Shown piece after piece: positions 19,112 through 28,584 of a DNA stretch of 64,000 nt. Under the pieces are notes generated by a model that saw only the letters and a list, made by a program, of their open reading frames with translations, was not told where the DNA came from and searched no databases. This DNA comes from Maniola hyperantus (taxonomy: Eukaryota; Arthropoda; Insecta; Lepidoptera; Nymphalidae): assembly GCF_902806685.2 (NCBI RefSeq), contig NW_027188981.1, forward strand, positions 1 to 64,000. Reading direction: 5' to 3'. How positions within the stretch are numbered: the stretch's first letter is position 1; each line of letters opens with the position of its first letter. The translations under genes were made by a program, and so were the position numbers.

Positions 19112-20125
19112 TCAATCATTATTGTTAACTCCACAAACCGATCGAGCAAATGCTCCTTCGTCTGTTATTGGACGGTTATAAAACTGAGCAAACATCGAGG
19201 ACGAGCTAGTCCAGCCAGCTGTCTTTCTTATGGTGTCAATGCAGACACCTGCGGAGGCCGCCGCCGAGGTGGAGGCGTGACGAGTGCTATGTGCACTAAA
19301 TATTGAGATATCGACGCCGCTCTCCGCCAGAGTCTGTTTTATCCACCTACTTATTGTTTGTGATGTTACCATCTTAAAAGGTTTCTTATAGCTTAAGAAC
19401 AAATTAGTAGTAACCTCTGTTCGTAACTTTGATGTTGCCTGAAGATAATCTTCTAGGGTCTTTGCCGGGCATATGCTTGGGTTGTTAACGAAATAGGGTA
19501 AAAAAAGCACGGGCTGCTCACGGTTAGCTGCCGAGGTCTTTGTAATGTCGGGTATTAAGATTTTTATACCTGAGACGCTCTTGTTAATATTGGTGATCTT
19601 AATTAAAGACAGCGTTTGTACTCGGTGAGAAGTACACAAGGCTAACAAAATTGCTAATTTTTTTGAAATTTCAAACAAGCTTAGATCGCTATTCGGGTAC
19701 CATGCAGAAATATGGTCGAGTACCGTTTTTGGATCCCATGTCGTGGTGTATTTCGGATGGGATGGTTTTTGTCTATAAAAAGCTTTTAATAAGCGTTTTA
19801 CGCGTTCGTCTGACCCGATATTATTTCCTAGAAGTAACGAAAGGGCAGATCGATGACTGTTAAGGGTACCATAGGAAGCACCCTTATTGAAAAGGTTAAC
19901 GAGAAATGTTATTACTGCCGATAATGGAGCGTCAAAAGTCTTTATAGAGTTTTCTAAGCAAAACGACCACCACAGTTTATAGGTGACTGAATACTGCTTC
20001 ATCGTATTGTCCGAAATCGATGCCAGCATTAAATCAAGTGCTATCTCTGGGGTACCTAGTCTACTGAATGCTTCCCTGAGAGTGTCGCGGCCCCCAGGGA
20101 AAGGCTGCGGTGAAGTCGATGACAC
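19112..20125 (-). CDS. DIRS tyrosine recombinase
   Basis: 337 residues from a Met start to a stop, with no lesion. The N-terminal half is a SAM-like core-binding domain (NTMKQYSVTYKLWWSFC). The catalytic half has an arginine in ALCTSHRVQTLSLI, the HxxR box in SAHSTRHASTSAA, and the nucleophilic tyrosine in MFAQFYNRP near the C-terminus. This is the R..HxxR..Y set of tyrosine recombinases. It integrates circular element DNA by site-specific strand exchange in the nucleus, replacing the DDE integrase of other LTR-like elements. The absence of a target duplication at this insertion agrees with that mechanism. Confidence 0.92.
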   Translation of the reverse strand: MSSTSPQPFPGGRDTLREAFSRLGTPEIALDLMLASISDNTMKQYSVTYKLWWSFCLENSIKTFDAPLSAVITFLVNLFNKGASYGTLNSHRSALSLLLGNNIGSDERVKRLLKAFYRQKPSHPKYTTTWDPKTVLDHISAWYPNSDLSLFEISKKLAILLALCTSHRVQTLSLIKITNINKSVSGIKILIPDITKTSAANREQPVLFLPYFVNNPSICPAKTLEDYLQATSKLRTEVTTNLFLSYKKPFKMVTSQTISRWIKQTLAESGVDISIFSAHSTRHASTSAAASAGVCIDTIRKTAGWTSSSSMFAQFYNRPITDEGAFARSVCGVNNND

Positions 20126-20161
20126 GATCTGTAATTTGAACGTAAAATATCCCGATTAGGT

Positions 20162-21955
20162 TCAAAGATAACAATATCTGAAATAAGCATTTTTTTTGAG
20201 AAGCGGAAACCAAGCCTGCCCGGGCCAGTACGGGAAGACTAGAATGCCCGTAGCTTTATCAGTGATTATTTTTCTCAGGCATTTAAGAATTAGGGCAAAC
20301 GGCGGAAATGCATAAAAGAAGAGAGACTGCCAGCTAATTGTGAAGGCGTCGATATACGTTGCGTCGGGGTCAGGTTTCCACGAAACATAAAGGCTGCATT
20401 TGGCATTGGTTCGAGATGCAAATAGGTCAATTTGTGGTTCCCCTAAAGATTTAACAATTTTTTGGAATGTCCACTGTGATAGTTCCCACTCTATATCCCA
20501 ATTAATTTTTCGTGATTCCTGATCAGCTTCTATATTTGCATGTGTATTAATATATGACGCAAACAATGAAATCTTTCGCATCTCACACCATTGCCAAATT
20601 TGTTTCGCCAAATCATTTAAATGAGGAAACCGAATACCCCCCATGCGATTAATATAGCATAAGGCTGTTGTATTGTCAACACGTAACAATATCGAGCAAT
20701 TATACTGTGTGCTAGCAAAGCATTTCAATCCCAGAAAGGCAGCTAATAATTCTAACCTATTAATGTGGAAAGAAGATTCATCAACTTTCCACCCCCCATT
20801 TACACGTTTTCCATTGCAAAAAGCGCCCCAACCGATTTTTGAAGCGTCCGTAAATATTTCTAACTCAAAATTATTGTCAGATCTCAAAAGGTTACAAGTG
20901 GATGATATGTTCTCTCGCCACCAATATAAGTCAGGTAAAATAACGTCCGTTAGTCTAATTTTAACTTCAAAATTTTCAAACTGTTTTTAGGCTAAGTACT
21001 TTTGGCGTTCAAGGGTTTTTGTATATAACCAACCGTATTTGACTGCTGGGCAAGCCGCAGTGAGAACTCCAATAAATTGTGATAGTTCTCTGATTGAACA
21101 TTTGGGCAGTGTGATAAATTTTTCAACTAACCGCATAATACTTTGACGTTTTTCGTCCGGTAAACTTAAAGTCATATCTAACGTGTTGTAGATGAAACCT
21201 AAAAACCTACAGACTTGTCGAGGTTTGAGGTTACTTTTATTATAATTAATGACAAACCCCAGACATTGAAGCCAATAAATGGTTTTGTTGACATTGTCTT
21301 GGCATTCTACATATGTATTTCCGATACATAGAATATCGTCGAGATATATTACTGATTTATAGCCCATCTTACGTAAAAAACTCATGACTTCTTTCATTAG
21401 TTTTGTAAAAACCCTAGGTGCTACGGATAAACCATAGGGCATGGCGTTAAATTCATAACACATTCCGTCAAACTCAAAGCGTAAGTATTTACGGTGTGCT
21501 TTTATGATAGGAACTAATAAGTATGCCTCGGTGAGGTCTATATTTGCCATAAAACCTGATCTAGGTACCAATCTAGCTGCTGTCCTATGGTCCTCCATTT
21601 TAAAATGTGTTGTATGAATAAATTTATTTAAGGCTTTGAGGTTTAAAATAAATCTTTTAGACACATTTGGCTTAGGAGCTAAAAATATTCTTGAACAAAA
21701 ATCATTTTTAGATCTATTGCATACAGATATAGCACCTAGGTCTAGCAGTTTATTAATTGAGTCTATCATATCTACACGATCAGTACCACAGAGTAGGTTA
21801 CTTGGACTTGAAACTTGTTTAACCTGCCTACAAAATGGTATTGAATACCCTTTCGAAACCCACTTAAGTATTTCAGAATTATCAGTAATATGAAGCCAGC
21901 ATTTCTGAAAATGTTGGATTCTACCGGCATGTACCTTTATTGCTGCGTTGTTGCA
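20162..21955 (-). pseudogene. DIRS reverse transcriptase, RNase H and methyltransferase-like region (one stop codon)
   Basis: The frame is open from about 21955, overlapping the end of gag in another frame. RT is recognised by FILNLKALNKFI, MANIDLTEAYLLVPI and the catalytic VIYLDDILCIG. RNase H follows with FTDASKIGWGAF, NRLELLAAFLGL, RVDNTTAL and a histidine/aspartate-containing tail. The end (DLFASRTNAKCSLYVSW, then DAFTISW, YAFPPF and LVFPYWPGQAWFP) is the DAM methyltransferase-like region of DIRS elements. A single in-frame TAA at 20987-20989 separates RT from RNase H; the frame is the same on both sides, so one substitution could have caused it. Confidence 0.88.
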
Positions 21956-23480
21956 CGCGGCTGTTTGGTCTGCGTAGGCTGCTTCTGCTGGACAGGACCC
22001 ACTGATTGAGGCCTCCGTCCTACTGGAGCACCTCTGCTCCTTTGCCCTCCCCTCCCCCCCCTGATCGAGGAGAAGCGAGGAGGGCCCGTCCAGTTTCCCT
22101 GACGTGAGCGGCTCGTCGATGCTTGATTTGTAGATGTGGATGTGGACGTTTTTGGGGTTGGAGGAGGCTTTTTTATCTGCAACCCCTGTTTTTCTATTAC
22201 TTTTGTTGCTTTTATTTTTTCGGAAAGCTTATTACCGAAAAGCAAGTCGTCTCTGTCTACATCTTGTATGATATTTAAAAAAGCTTTGTCTAATCCTGGC
22301 GTAATAATTTTTTTTTCTCGACTCTGTTTCTACGTAGTGCAGGTCGCATAGTATGCGACAGCTGTCACTTAGAAACTTTATGGCTTGGATCCTGTTTTTT
22401 CCATCGTCTAACAGCAATTCTAAACCTTTATTAAGGGCGGCGATGCCTTGTCCTAATTGCTGTTGTACCGTTTCTACCCTCTTATCCCGTGTGCGGGCGC
22501 CCTCGACTACGGCCGCTGAAATTTCCGGGTTTAATTTTGGCGCTTGCAACAATGAGCAATTTTCTGGTATAAGGTACTCCTTAACCAGTTTTTCTTTGAC
22601 GTCCTTATTTAAGCCCTTTTTTAATATAGGTAACCACAGGCACGAGAGCTTATCATGAATCTTTGGACCAAATTTTGGGACCTCTTTAGTGGTCTCTCCT
22701 AGGGCGGAAAGAATGTCCGGATCTAATTCTGGAGCAGCCGGTTCTGTAGCCGGCCCTGGGGCTGGTTCACCGCTGTTCCCAATATCATTTTCTACATGAT
22801 CCCCGATGTCATCCTGATTTACAGGTTCCAAATTTTGTGGATCAGGCTCGACAATACCATCGTCTGGAAAAAACCAGAATACTACTGAGGGTAGGTAAAA
22901 AATTAAAATATTGTGGGTAGATGAAGAAAAATTTTCGGTAAAGAAAATATTTTCTGCCATGTGGTAATTTTTAATATAAAGATCGCCTTCGCGAGGATAC
23001 ACGATCCACTTCCAGGCACTTCATATTATTATCGTATACTCCGAAGCATGTACTAAGAGATTGCCTTCGCGAGGATACACGATCCACTTCCCGGCATTAC
23101 ATGTTCCGTACTATATAGCATGTAATTTAGGATTGCCTTCGTGAGGATACACGATCCACCTCCCGGCATTACATGCGTAATCCCACTATTTGCTCTCAAG
23201 ATGATGTAATCACCCTTCGGATGATTACGAAATTCCCACGTGTTAACACACGGTTAACCTCTCGGGATGAAAGCCTTTGTGATGACACACGATCAATCTC
23301 AAAGGGATCGAGCCTTACTACTGTAAATATCACTGAAAAATATAATATAAGGTACTAACCTGATTGATCAGAATCTTCTGACGAGTACACAATCCTTTTG
23401 TACTTATCTTGTTTCGCTTCGAGTTTTCGAAGCTTGCGCTGATATCGTCGTATTTTTTCCTCATTTTTTCTTTTCGGCAT
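21937..23480 (-). pseudogene. DIRS gag-like protein, two exons, one frameshift
   Basis: Exon 1 (23480-23360) starts MPKRKNEEKIRRYQRK, a basic, coiled-coil-like segment ending in an acidic SSEDSDQS. A GTTAGT donor follows. Exon 2 begins at 22863 after a T-rich TTTTTTCCAG acceptor and continues in phase with DDGIVEPDPQN, so the acidic run is continuous across a 496-bp intron. Downstream are a helical core (PKFGPKIHDKLSCLWLPILK) and a basic, RGG-containing, Pro/Gln-rich tail. The frame shifts by one base in an A9 tract near 22310. It is the likely RNA-binding structural protein of the element. Confidence 0.65.
22981..23175 (-). repeat. Three tandem repeats of about 75 bp in the DIRS gag intron
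   Basis: GATTGCCTTCGCGAGGATAC followed by ACGATCCACTTCCCGG and CATTACATG recurs at about 22981, 23059 and 23131, with spacings of 78 and 72 bp. All three lie between the two gag exons. They may carry promoter, splicing or RNA-packaging function, but no motif is recognised. Confidence 0.75.
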
Positions 23481-23574
23481 GATGAAGAAAAAGTAAAAAT
23501 AAAACCAAAACTTCACTTCCAAATGTAGGTTATTATTATAAACTTTAGTAGGCACGTGCGAACGTTGCCCGCTC

Positions 23575-23749
23575 GGAAAAAGAATGAGGAAGGTAGCGAG
23601 CCGCCCGCGCGGCGGTGAGTGACCATAGACAAAAAAAAAAAATTATAGATCGATTACAAATCGATGCTCTAAACGTGCGAATGATGCCTGTAGGCTAAAA
23701 GGACTACCTTGTTAATTGTATCTGAAAGATGAAGCGACGAACATATAAT
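23575..23749. repeat. DIRS right terminal inverted repeat
   Basis: Reverse complement of the left inverted repeat. It includes GAGGAAGGTAGCGAGCCGCC near 23584 and ends GAAGCGACGAACATATAAT at 23749. The last bases agree with the joint read in the internal complementary region. Confidence 0.85.
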
Positions 23750-24645
23750 TTATGTACTGAAAATCTTGATAAGTTATCAAGATTTTCAGTACATAAATTA
23801 GTATACATATTTATTTCATCTGCATTTCTCTGTCCCCATCTGATGTCCTTATTTAAATTATCATTATTACATTCCTTACTATCTACTTTTTTGGTCATTA
23901 GCTTAATATCACAGTTAACAAACAGTGGGAAATGATCAGACCAACTAACACTATTATCCACATATACACATACAACTGTATTTTGTGCAGCAATAGTTGT
24001 CAGGCAATGATCCAGCCACTTAGTCGTTCCATGAGACTCGCTGAGGAAGGAAAATGTTTCCGAGTCTGCTCCTAATGCATCTATATCCGCACAAATCCAT
24101 GTCTGCTCCTCACAAAATGACAACATCTCTCTGCCGAATCTAGCTGAGGGGTGCGCATTGTAGTCACCGAGCATAAATACGGTTTCAATACCACATTCTT
24201 CAATCACTGCACTCATCCTACTAAGAATATCCGTGAACTCCGGCAAATTATCTTCTATATCAATAGGCATATATACGTTAAAGAGTAATAAATGGCGATC
24301 CACAGAACTAATTTTGACAGCCACTAACCTATCACTCTCACAATCCACTACGGTTACATTACTAAAAAGAGACTTACGCCACATGATAGTTAAACCTCCA
24401 TAGGGACGTCCACGCAATATCCCAGCTGAGGAGTCCACGGATGACTTCGAGAATGATGCGAAATTATCATCTATCTGATGTACAAAGTTGAGGTCGTGCT
24501 GGAGAAGCCACGTCTCCTGAAGAGCGATAATATCAGCGGTTTTACAAATTTTTCTCACAGCATCTATGGAACGCTTAAAGCTTTTACAATTAAACGAAAC
24601 CATACGGATTAAGTTAGTTTGTAGGTTATTAGACTGTACTGACAT
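23750..24645 (-). CDS. LINE apurinic-type endonuclease (ORF2, 5' part)
   Basis: From the Met at 24645. Endonuclease motifs in order are VSFNCKSFKRS, IIALQETWL with the metal-binding glutamate, LLLFNVYMPID, VFMLGDYNAHPS with the catalytic Asp/Asn pair, LDHCLTT, and SWSDHFPL with the catalytic Asp-His. This is the exonuclease-endonuclease-phosphatase fold that nicks the target DNA for retrotransposition. It ends inside the linker where the DIRS element begins; the frame then resumes at 18540. The start lies about 20 bp after the ORF1 stop region. Confidence 0.88.
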
Positions 24646-24663
24646 TATCGATCGTAATTAGTG

Positions 24664-24960
24664 GCGGTCTTCGTATATCGCTCTTTGTACCGTCTATACA
24701 CCAACCCAGCAGGCCAAAACTTCCCATCCAAAAATATTTCAAGTTTTCGGGTAGGTATCGTGACTTTAAAAGAATTAAAGGATGTTTCGTTTCTGTTTGA
24801 GCTGCTCGATGCTTATGCGTTCCTCACCCATGTCCGCAACGTGTTGTAAGATATTATCCACAGAGACCGATTTCTGGGCACGAGAAATATATATGGAGCA
24901 ATGGGAGTCCGCTACTTGGATTTTACACTGGGAGTCCGAGGTTCCGGTTCCTCGCATATT
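24664..24960 (-). pseudogene. LINE ORF1 C-terminal end (RRM-like)
   Basis: One frame carries CSIYISRAQKSVSVDNILQH and then, after a one-base shift near 24775, SFKVTIPTRKLEIFLDGKFW followed by PAGLVYRRY. This order (a beta strand, a VxxIxxxV helix, SFKxxVP, then FWPxGVxVRxF) is the RRM-like end of ORF1 in many insect LINEs. Only about 95 residues remain. It directly precedes the endonuclease ORF, as expected. Confidence 0.6.
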
Positions 24961-24975
24961 TCTCATTTTTCTCAA

Positions 24976-26430
24976 TTACTTTTTATTTACTACAACCGTA
25001 AATGACGCGTTTTTACCATCCGTCATTATTTCATTCGGAGTCGACTCATCGCTAACCACGGCAGGCGCAGCGTAACCTCTATACACTAACTCAAAAGGTT
25101 TGGTCCTTTTTAGTCTTCTCACTGTCTCCGTTACGTCAAGCAGCTGGATTGCTTCAACGTTAACGTGGTGGTGAAGCCTATAGTCGCGGGCTTTGGCAGA
25201 TTTGGTGATAACTTTATGGACGTATTCAATTTGAAGGTCCCTATGAATATCATCATTTCTGATGTACCAGGGTGCATTTACAATATTCCTGAGTACTTTG
25301 TTTTGAAACCGTTGGATGATTTGGATGTTACTTTTTTTGGTACAGCCCCACAGCTGTATTCCATAAGTCCAAATGGGCATCAGGACTTGTCTGTACAAAA
25401 GAATCTTGTTGTGTATTGACAGCGAGGAATATCTACCAAGTAGCCAATACATCTGTTTATACTTTATATCAAGTTCTTTCCTTTTTTTCTTGACATGAGC
25501 TTTCCAGCGCAACTTCACATCAAGTGTCATACCAAGGTATTTAGCTGTATCCACGTAGGAGATTTTTTGGTCGTTTATGAAGACAGCGTGGTACTTTTTT
25601 GTTTTATTTGTGAAATCTATATGAACTGACTTTGATTCATTTAGCTTTATTCTCCACTTTTTAGTCCATTTATAGACTTTATTTAGCGCTATTTGTACGT
25701 TACCCACTGCCTCTTCATGTGTGCCTCCTACGGCCATAATGGCAGTATCATCAGCAAAAGTGGCAATAGTATTGTTTTCAAGGTCTGGAATATCGCAGCC
25801 TCGCAGGTATATAATAGGTACAGGACCGGCCCTAAAACACTCCCTTGCGGAACTCCAGCTTTTATACATTTAAGCTCAGAGTAGGCATCTTCTTGTCTTA
25901 CCCTAAATGCTCTATCTGTTATGTATGATTCCAGGATATCTGCGAATGATTTGGGTAGCTCGTTTCTAATTTTATGAATAAGACCTTCATGCCAAACTTT
26001 ATCAAAAGCCTTTTCAATATCAAGAAATACCGTGGAACAAACTTTCTTTTCTTCAATTGTTTTTTCTATGGTGTTAACAATTCTATGTACTTGATCAATA
26101 GTTGAATGTTTCTCTCTTTATCCAAACTGATGATCTGGTATCAGGTTTTTGTTTTCTAATATTGGTTTCATTCTCTTCAGTAGGAGCCGACATTCCTGTG
26201 ATTTGTGGTTTTTCTTCCCACACTTCCAACAGCAAGTATTCGGATCGTAATCCTGGTTAATTAGTTTTCCACTATTCTTTGGGTCTTCTTCAGGTTCCGA
26301 GTTTTCTGACTTTCTATCGGTTTGCTCCGGCTGGGTATCTCTATACATTTCTTTGTATCGGTCTGTGTTTATCTTTTCGTAGTCTTTTGCCAACTGGATG
26401 AGCTCCGCAACTGTGTTGAAATCTTTTAGA
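24976..26430 (-). pseudogene. Jockey-type LINE remnant with ORF1 zinc knuckle fused to RT
   Basis: The RT C-terminal half is at 25869-24976 (catalytic TFADDTAIM, WRIKLNESKSVHIDFT, TAKYLGMTLDVKLRWK, then a thumb with WTYGIQLWGC). Upstream RT blocks continue to 26110 in other frames (TVFLDIEKAFDKVWH, GVPQGSVLGPVLY). At 26393-26118 a gag-like CCHC knuckle (CWKCGKKNHKSQEC) runs directly into RT block 1 (LLLKRMKPIL, then IPDHQFG). The endonuclease between ORF1 and RT is therefore missing. Several shifts and a stop near 26117 make it nonfunctional. Confidence 0.8.
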
Positions 26431-26955
26431 TTCTAATTCTAAATGTAGACGTACATTTCATTTAATAATGTTTAACTAAGTAAAATCCAGTTACATGATG
26501 GTAGTTAAAGTTACAGTTAAGGTTAAACTTTAACCAGTATAGGTACTATTAAAAAGCTGCAACGCACTTGTGGTATTCATATCTCTATGATTATGGTTAA
26601 GGGTATTTTGGTCAATTAATAAATCCTGACCTGTGCAGCCCATTTTGCTTTCATTCATAATCAACGTACATTTATAGTCTCAGATAAAACCTTCTTTAGG
26701 GGACCATTGTGTCATATTCAACCTTTGTGCAACACAATTTTATTACATAAAGTTTGAATATAACACGTGTCAGCTGAATGGCCCCCTAAAGAAGTCTCTA
26801 TCTTAACTATGGCTTAGCTGCCTGTCATGCAACTAGACCTAAGACAAGGTAGGTTTACTCCAAGCAGAGGATATACAGCGCCCTGTGTGCATTCAGGTCT
26901 TTGGTAAGGCTGTCCCGTTTCTGTAGCGCATCATGAATGTTTGCGGACGTCAGAA
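26431..26955. other. Spacer containing a foldback element
   Basis: No gene seen. It contains the foldback at 26691-26794 and AT-rich flanks. Confidence 0.45.
26691..26794. repeat. Foldback (MITE-like) of about 104 bp
   Basis: CTTCTTTAGGGG(A)CCATT at the left is mirrored by AATGGCCCCCTAAAGAAG at the right. The inversion continues inward (TCATATTCAACCTTT / AAAGTTTGAATATAA) with small gaps. The structure fits a miniature inverted-repeat transposable element. Confidence 0.65.
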
Positions 26956-26959
26956 TATA

Positions 26960-27231
26960 TTGCTTCATCATCATAAACCGATAGACGTCCACTGCTGGAC
27001 ATGGGTCTCTTGTAGGGACTTCCACACGCCGCCTGTCTTGCGCCGCCGCCATCCAGCGGTTCCCTGCGACTCGTCTGATGTCGTCCGTCTACCTAGTGGG
27101 GGTCTTCCAACACTGCGTCTTCCGGTACGAGGTCGCCATTCCAGCACCTTGGCACCCCAACATCTATCGGTTGTACGAACTATGTGCCCCGCCCACTGCC
27201 ACTTCAGCTTCGCAACCCGTTGAGCTATGTC
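26960..27231 (-). pseudogene. RTE-type LINE 3' end (RT C-terminus and 3' UTR)
   Basis: The minus strand encodes IAQRVAKLKWQWAGHIVR, then VLEWRPRTGRRSVGRPP and, after a shift, MAAAQDRRRVEVPTRDPCPA. This is the strongly conserved C-terminal end of lepidopteran RTE elements, followed by the usual TCATCATCATAAACC-like end near 26965. It abuts the GGT-like gene fragment directly, so the insertion removed or displaced the 5' part of that gene. Confidence 0.8.
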
Positions 27232-28387
27232 GGTAGTGGTGAACTCGTTTTCGTCAGGCATCGGCGGCGGCGGGTTCCTCCTGCTCCGCAAGAAGGTCGA
27301 CGGGCAGGACCTCTTCGACATGTTCGACTTCAGGGAGACTGCCCCGGAGAACGTCAGCATCGAAGACCTCCAGAGGCACCAGGACGCATCCAAGATAGGC
27401 GGGACGGCGGTCTGCACGCCGGGCGAGGTCATGGGGCTGTACGAGGCGCACAAGCAGTACGGCAGGCTCCCGTGGGCGCGTCTGTTTGAGGAGAACATCG
27501 CGATTGCGAGGGGGTTCAGGGCAAGCCGCATCCTGATTGTAAAGCTGCACAACAACAAGGAGAGGGTCCTCGGGGACGAGGGCCTGAGCGCGGTCTTCGC
27601 AAGAAACGGCGTGCTTGTCGAGGAGGGCGACACGGTGGTCAGGGAGAACTATGCGCGGACGCTTGAGAAGATCGCGCAGGACCCGATGTCCTTCTACCGT
27701 GAAGAGCTTGCCGACAAGATAGTCGCGTCGATCCAGAGAAACGGCGGGTCGGTGACCGGGCAGAACATGGCGGAGTACAGGGCAAAGAAACGCGATGTGA
27801 TAGAGGGGCAGTACCTGGACTTCAAGGTCTACACCACCTCGCTGCCGACGTCTGGTGTCCTGGTGCTCGAGGCGCTGAAGATACTGGAGCACATCGACTT
27901 CGACAAGCTGAAAACGGTAGATCGCGAGGACAGGATGTACATCTTCTACCACATGCTGATCGAGACGTTCAAGTTCATATCTGCAAAGCGGGGCGAGCTT
28001 GGCGACCCGGACTTTCTGGAAAGCTACAAGCTTATCATCTCCAACCTTGTTTCAAACAAGCATACTCGGAGCGACATTTTTCAGAAGATTAAGACCACCA
28101 ACACTCTCGAGCACAACGATTACGAGCAAGCCGTGCCGTTTGTCGAAGACCACGGGACCACGCACCTCAATGTTGTGGACCAGGACGGCACGATCGTCCA
28201 GATCACGTCGACCATCAATCTTGAGTTCGGTGCTAACTTCATGGACCCGGAGACAGGCATTATCTTCAACAACCAAATCGACGATTTCTTCATTCCGCAG
28301 GTCGAGAACTCGTACAATCTGCCGCCGATGATCGGGAATCTAATCCAGAAGAAGAAAAGACCCTTTTCATCCATCTCACCTATTTTC
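27232..28387 (+). pseudogene. Gamma-glutamyltranspeptidase-like gene, central part (5' truncated, split by Gypsy A)
   Basis: About 385 codons without an intron. SSGIGGGGFLLLR and FRETAPENV match the start of the GGT heavy chain core. VCTPGEVMGLYEAHKQYGRL, the PMSFYREELADKIV helix and the autocleavage site DHGTTHLNVVD follow. The nucleophilic Thr is at 28157-28159, and TSTINLEFG, TGIIFNNQIDDF and an acceptor-site-like stretch come after it. GGT cleaves the gamma-glutamyl bond of glutathione at the cell surface. The first 80-100 residues (membrane anchor and start) are missing; an inverted RTE fragment abuts instead. The frame ends at the Gypsy A insertion. Base composition is much more GC-rich than in neighbouring sequence. 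The gene looks foreign, perhaps fungal or microsporidian, but that is inference. Confidence 0.85.
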
Positions 28388-28519
28388 TGTTATTTATAGT
28401 TTTTGGGTAGTCTCAATGAAACGCAGTTACTTCTTTACTCGCTATATTTCTACTGACTCATGCATCGCGCGGCTGCAACCGCGCACCTTTCATTTTCTAT
28501 GTACCTACATCCTATAACA
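28388..28519 (-). repeat. Gypsy A 3' LTR
   Basis: 132-bp terminal repeat, TGTTATTTATAG to CCTATAACA, matching 42123-42254 with one difference (CTATGTACC here, CTATCTACC there). The reverse complement of the adjacent sequence is the GGAGGGA polypurine tract. Confidence 0.9.
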
Positions 28520-28584
28520 TCCCTCCAACATTATTTTCACAAATAAAGAACCTTATCCACTAAAAGACATAGGTAGGTACTTAA

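Larger units (their letters stand above)
18541..23749 (-). mobile_element. DIRS-type tyrosine-recombinase retrotransposon, near complete
   Basis: Order on the minus strand is gag (two exons, 23480-21937), RT/RNase H/methyltransferase-like (about 21955-20162) and tyrosine recombinase (20125-19112). The ends are inverted repeats (about 18580-18745 versus 23575-23745). At 18807-18913 there is an internal complementary region. Its first part is the reverse complement of the left terminus; its second part is the reverse complement of the right terminus. This is the diagnostic DIRS structure needed to complete the ends through a circle. It is inserted in a LINE with no duplication; both junctions share AAT. 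One stop codon and one single-base shift are the only lesions seen. Confidence 0.92.
16453..24960 (-). mobile_element. CR1/Jockey-type LINE, split by a DIRS element
   Basis: This is a non-LTR retrotransposon on the minus strand. The end of ORF1 is at 24960-24664, the endonuclease at 24645-23750, then the inserted DIRS at 23749-18541. The endonuclease-RT linker and RT are at 18540-16583. The 3' end is an A/T-rich (ATTTT)n-like tail near 16453-16500. The coding frame continues across the DIRS insertion, which proves that the two halves belong together. ORF1 is truncated at its 5' side. One frameshift lies near 18000. Confidence 0.85.

Noticed and set aside
27254..27952. Long minus-strand open frame opposite the GGT-like gene
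   Set aside because: It is a shadow frame produced by the high GC content; the plus-strand frame has GGT motifs and this one has none.
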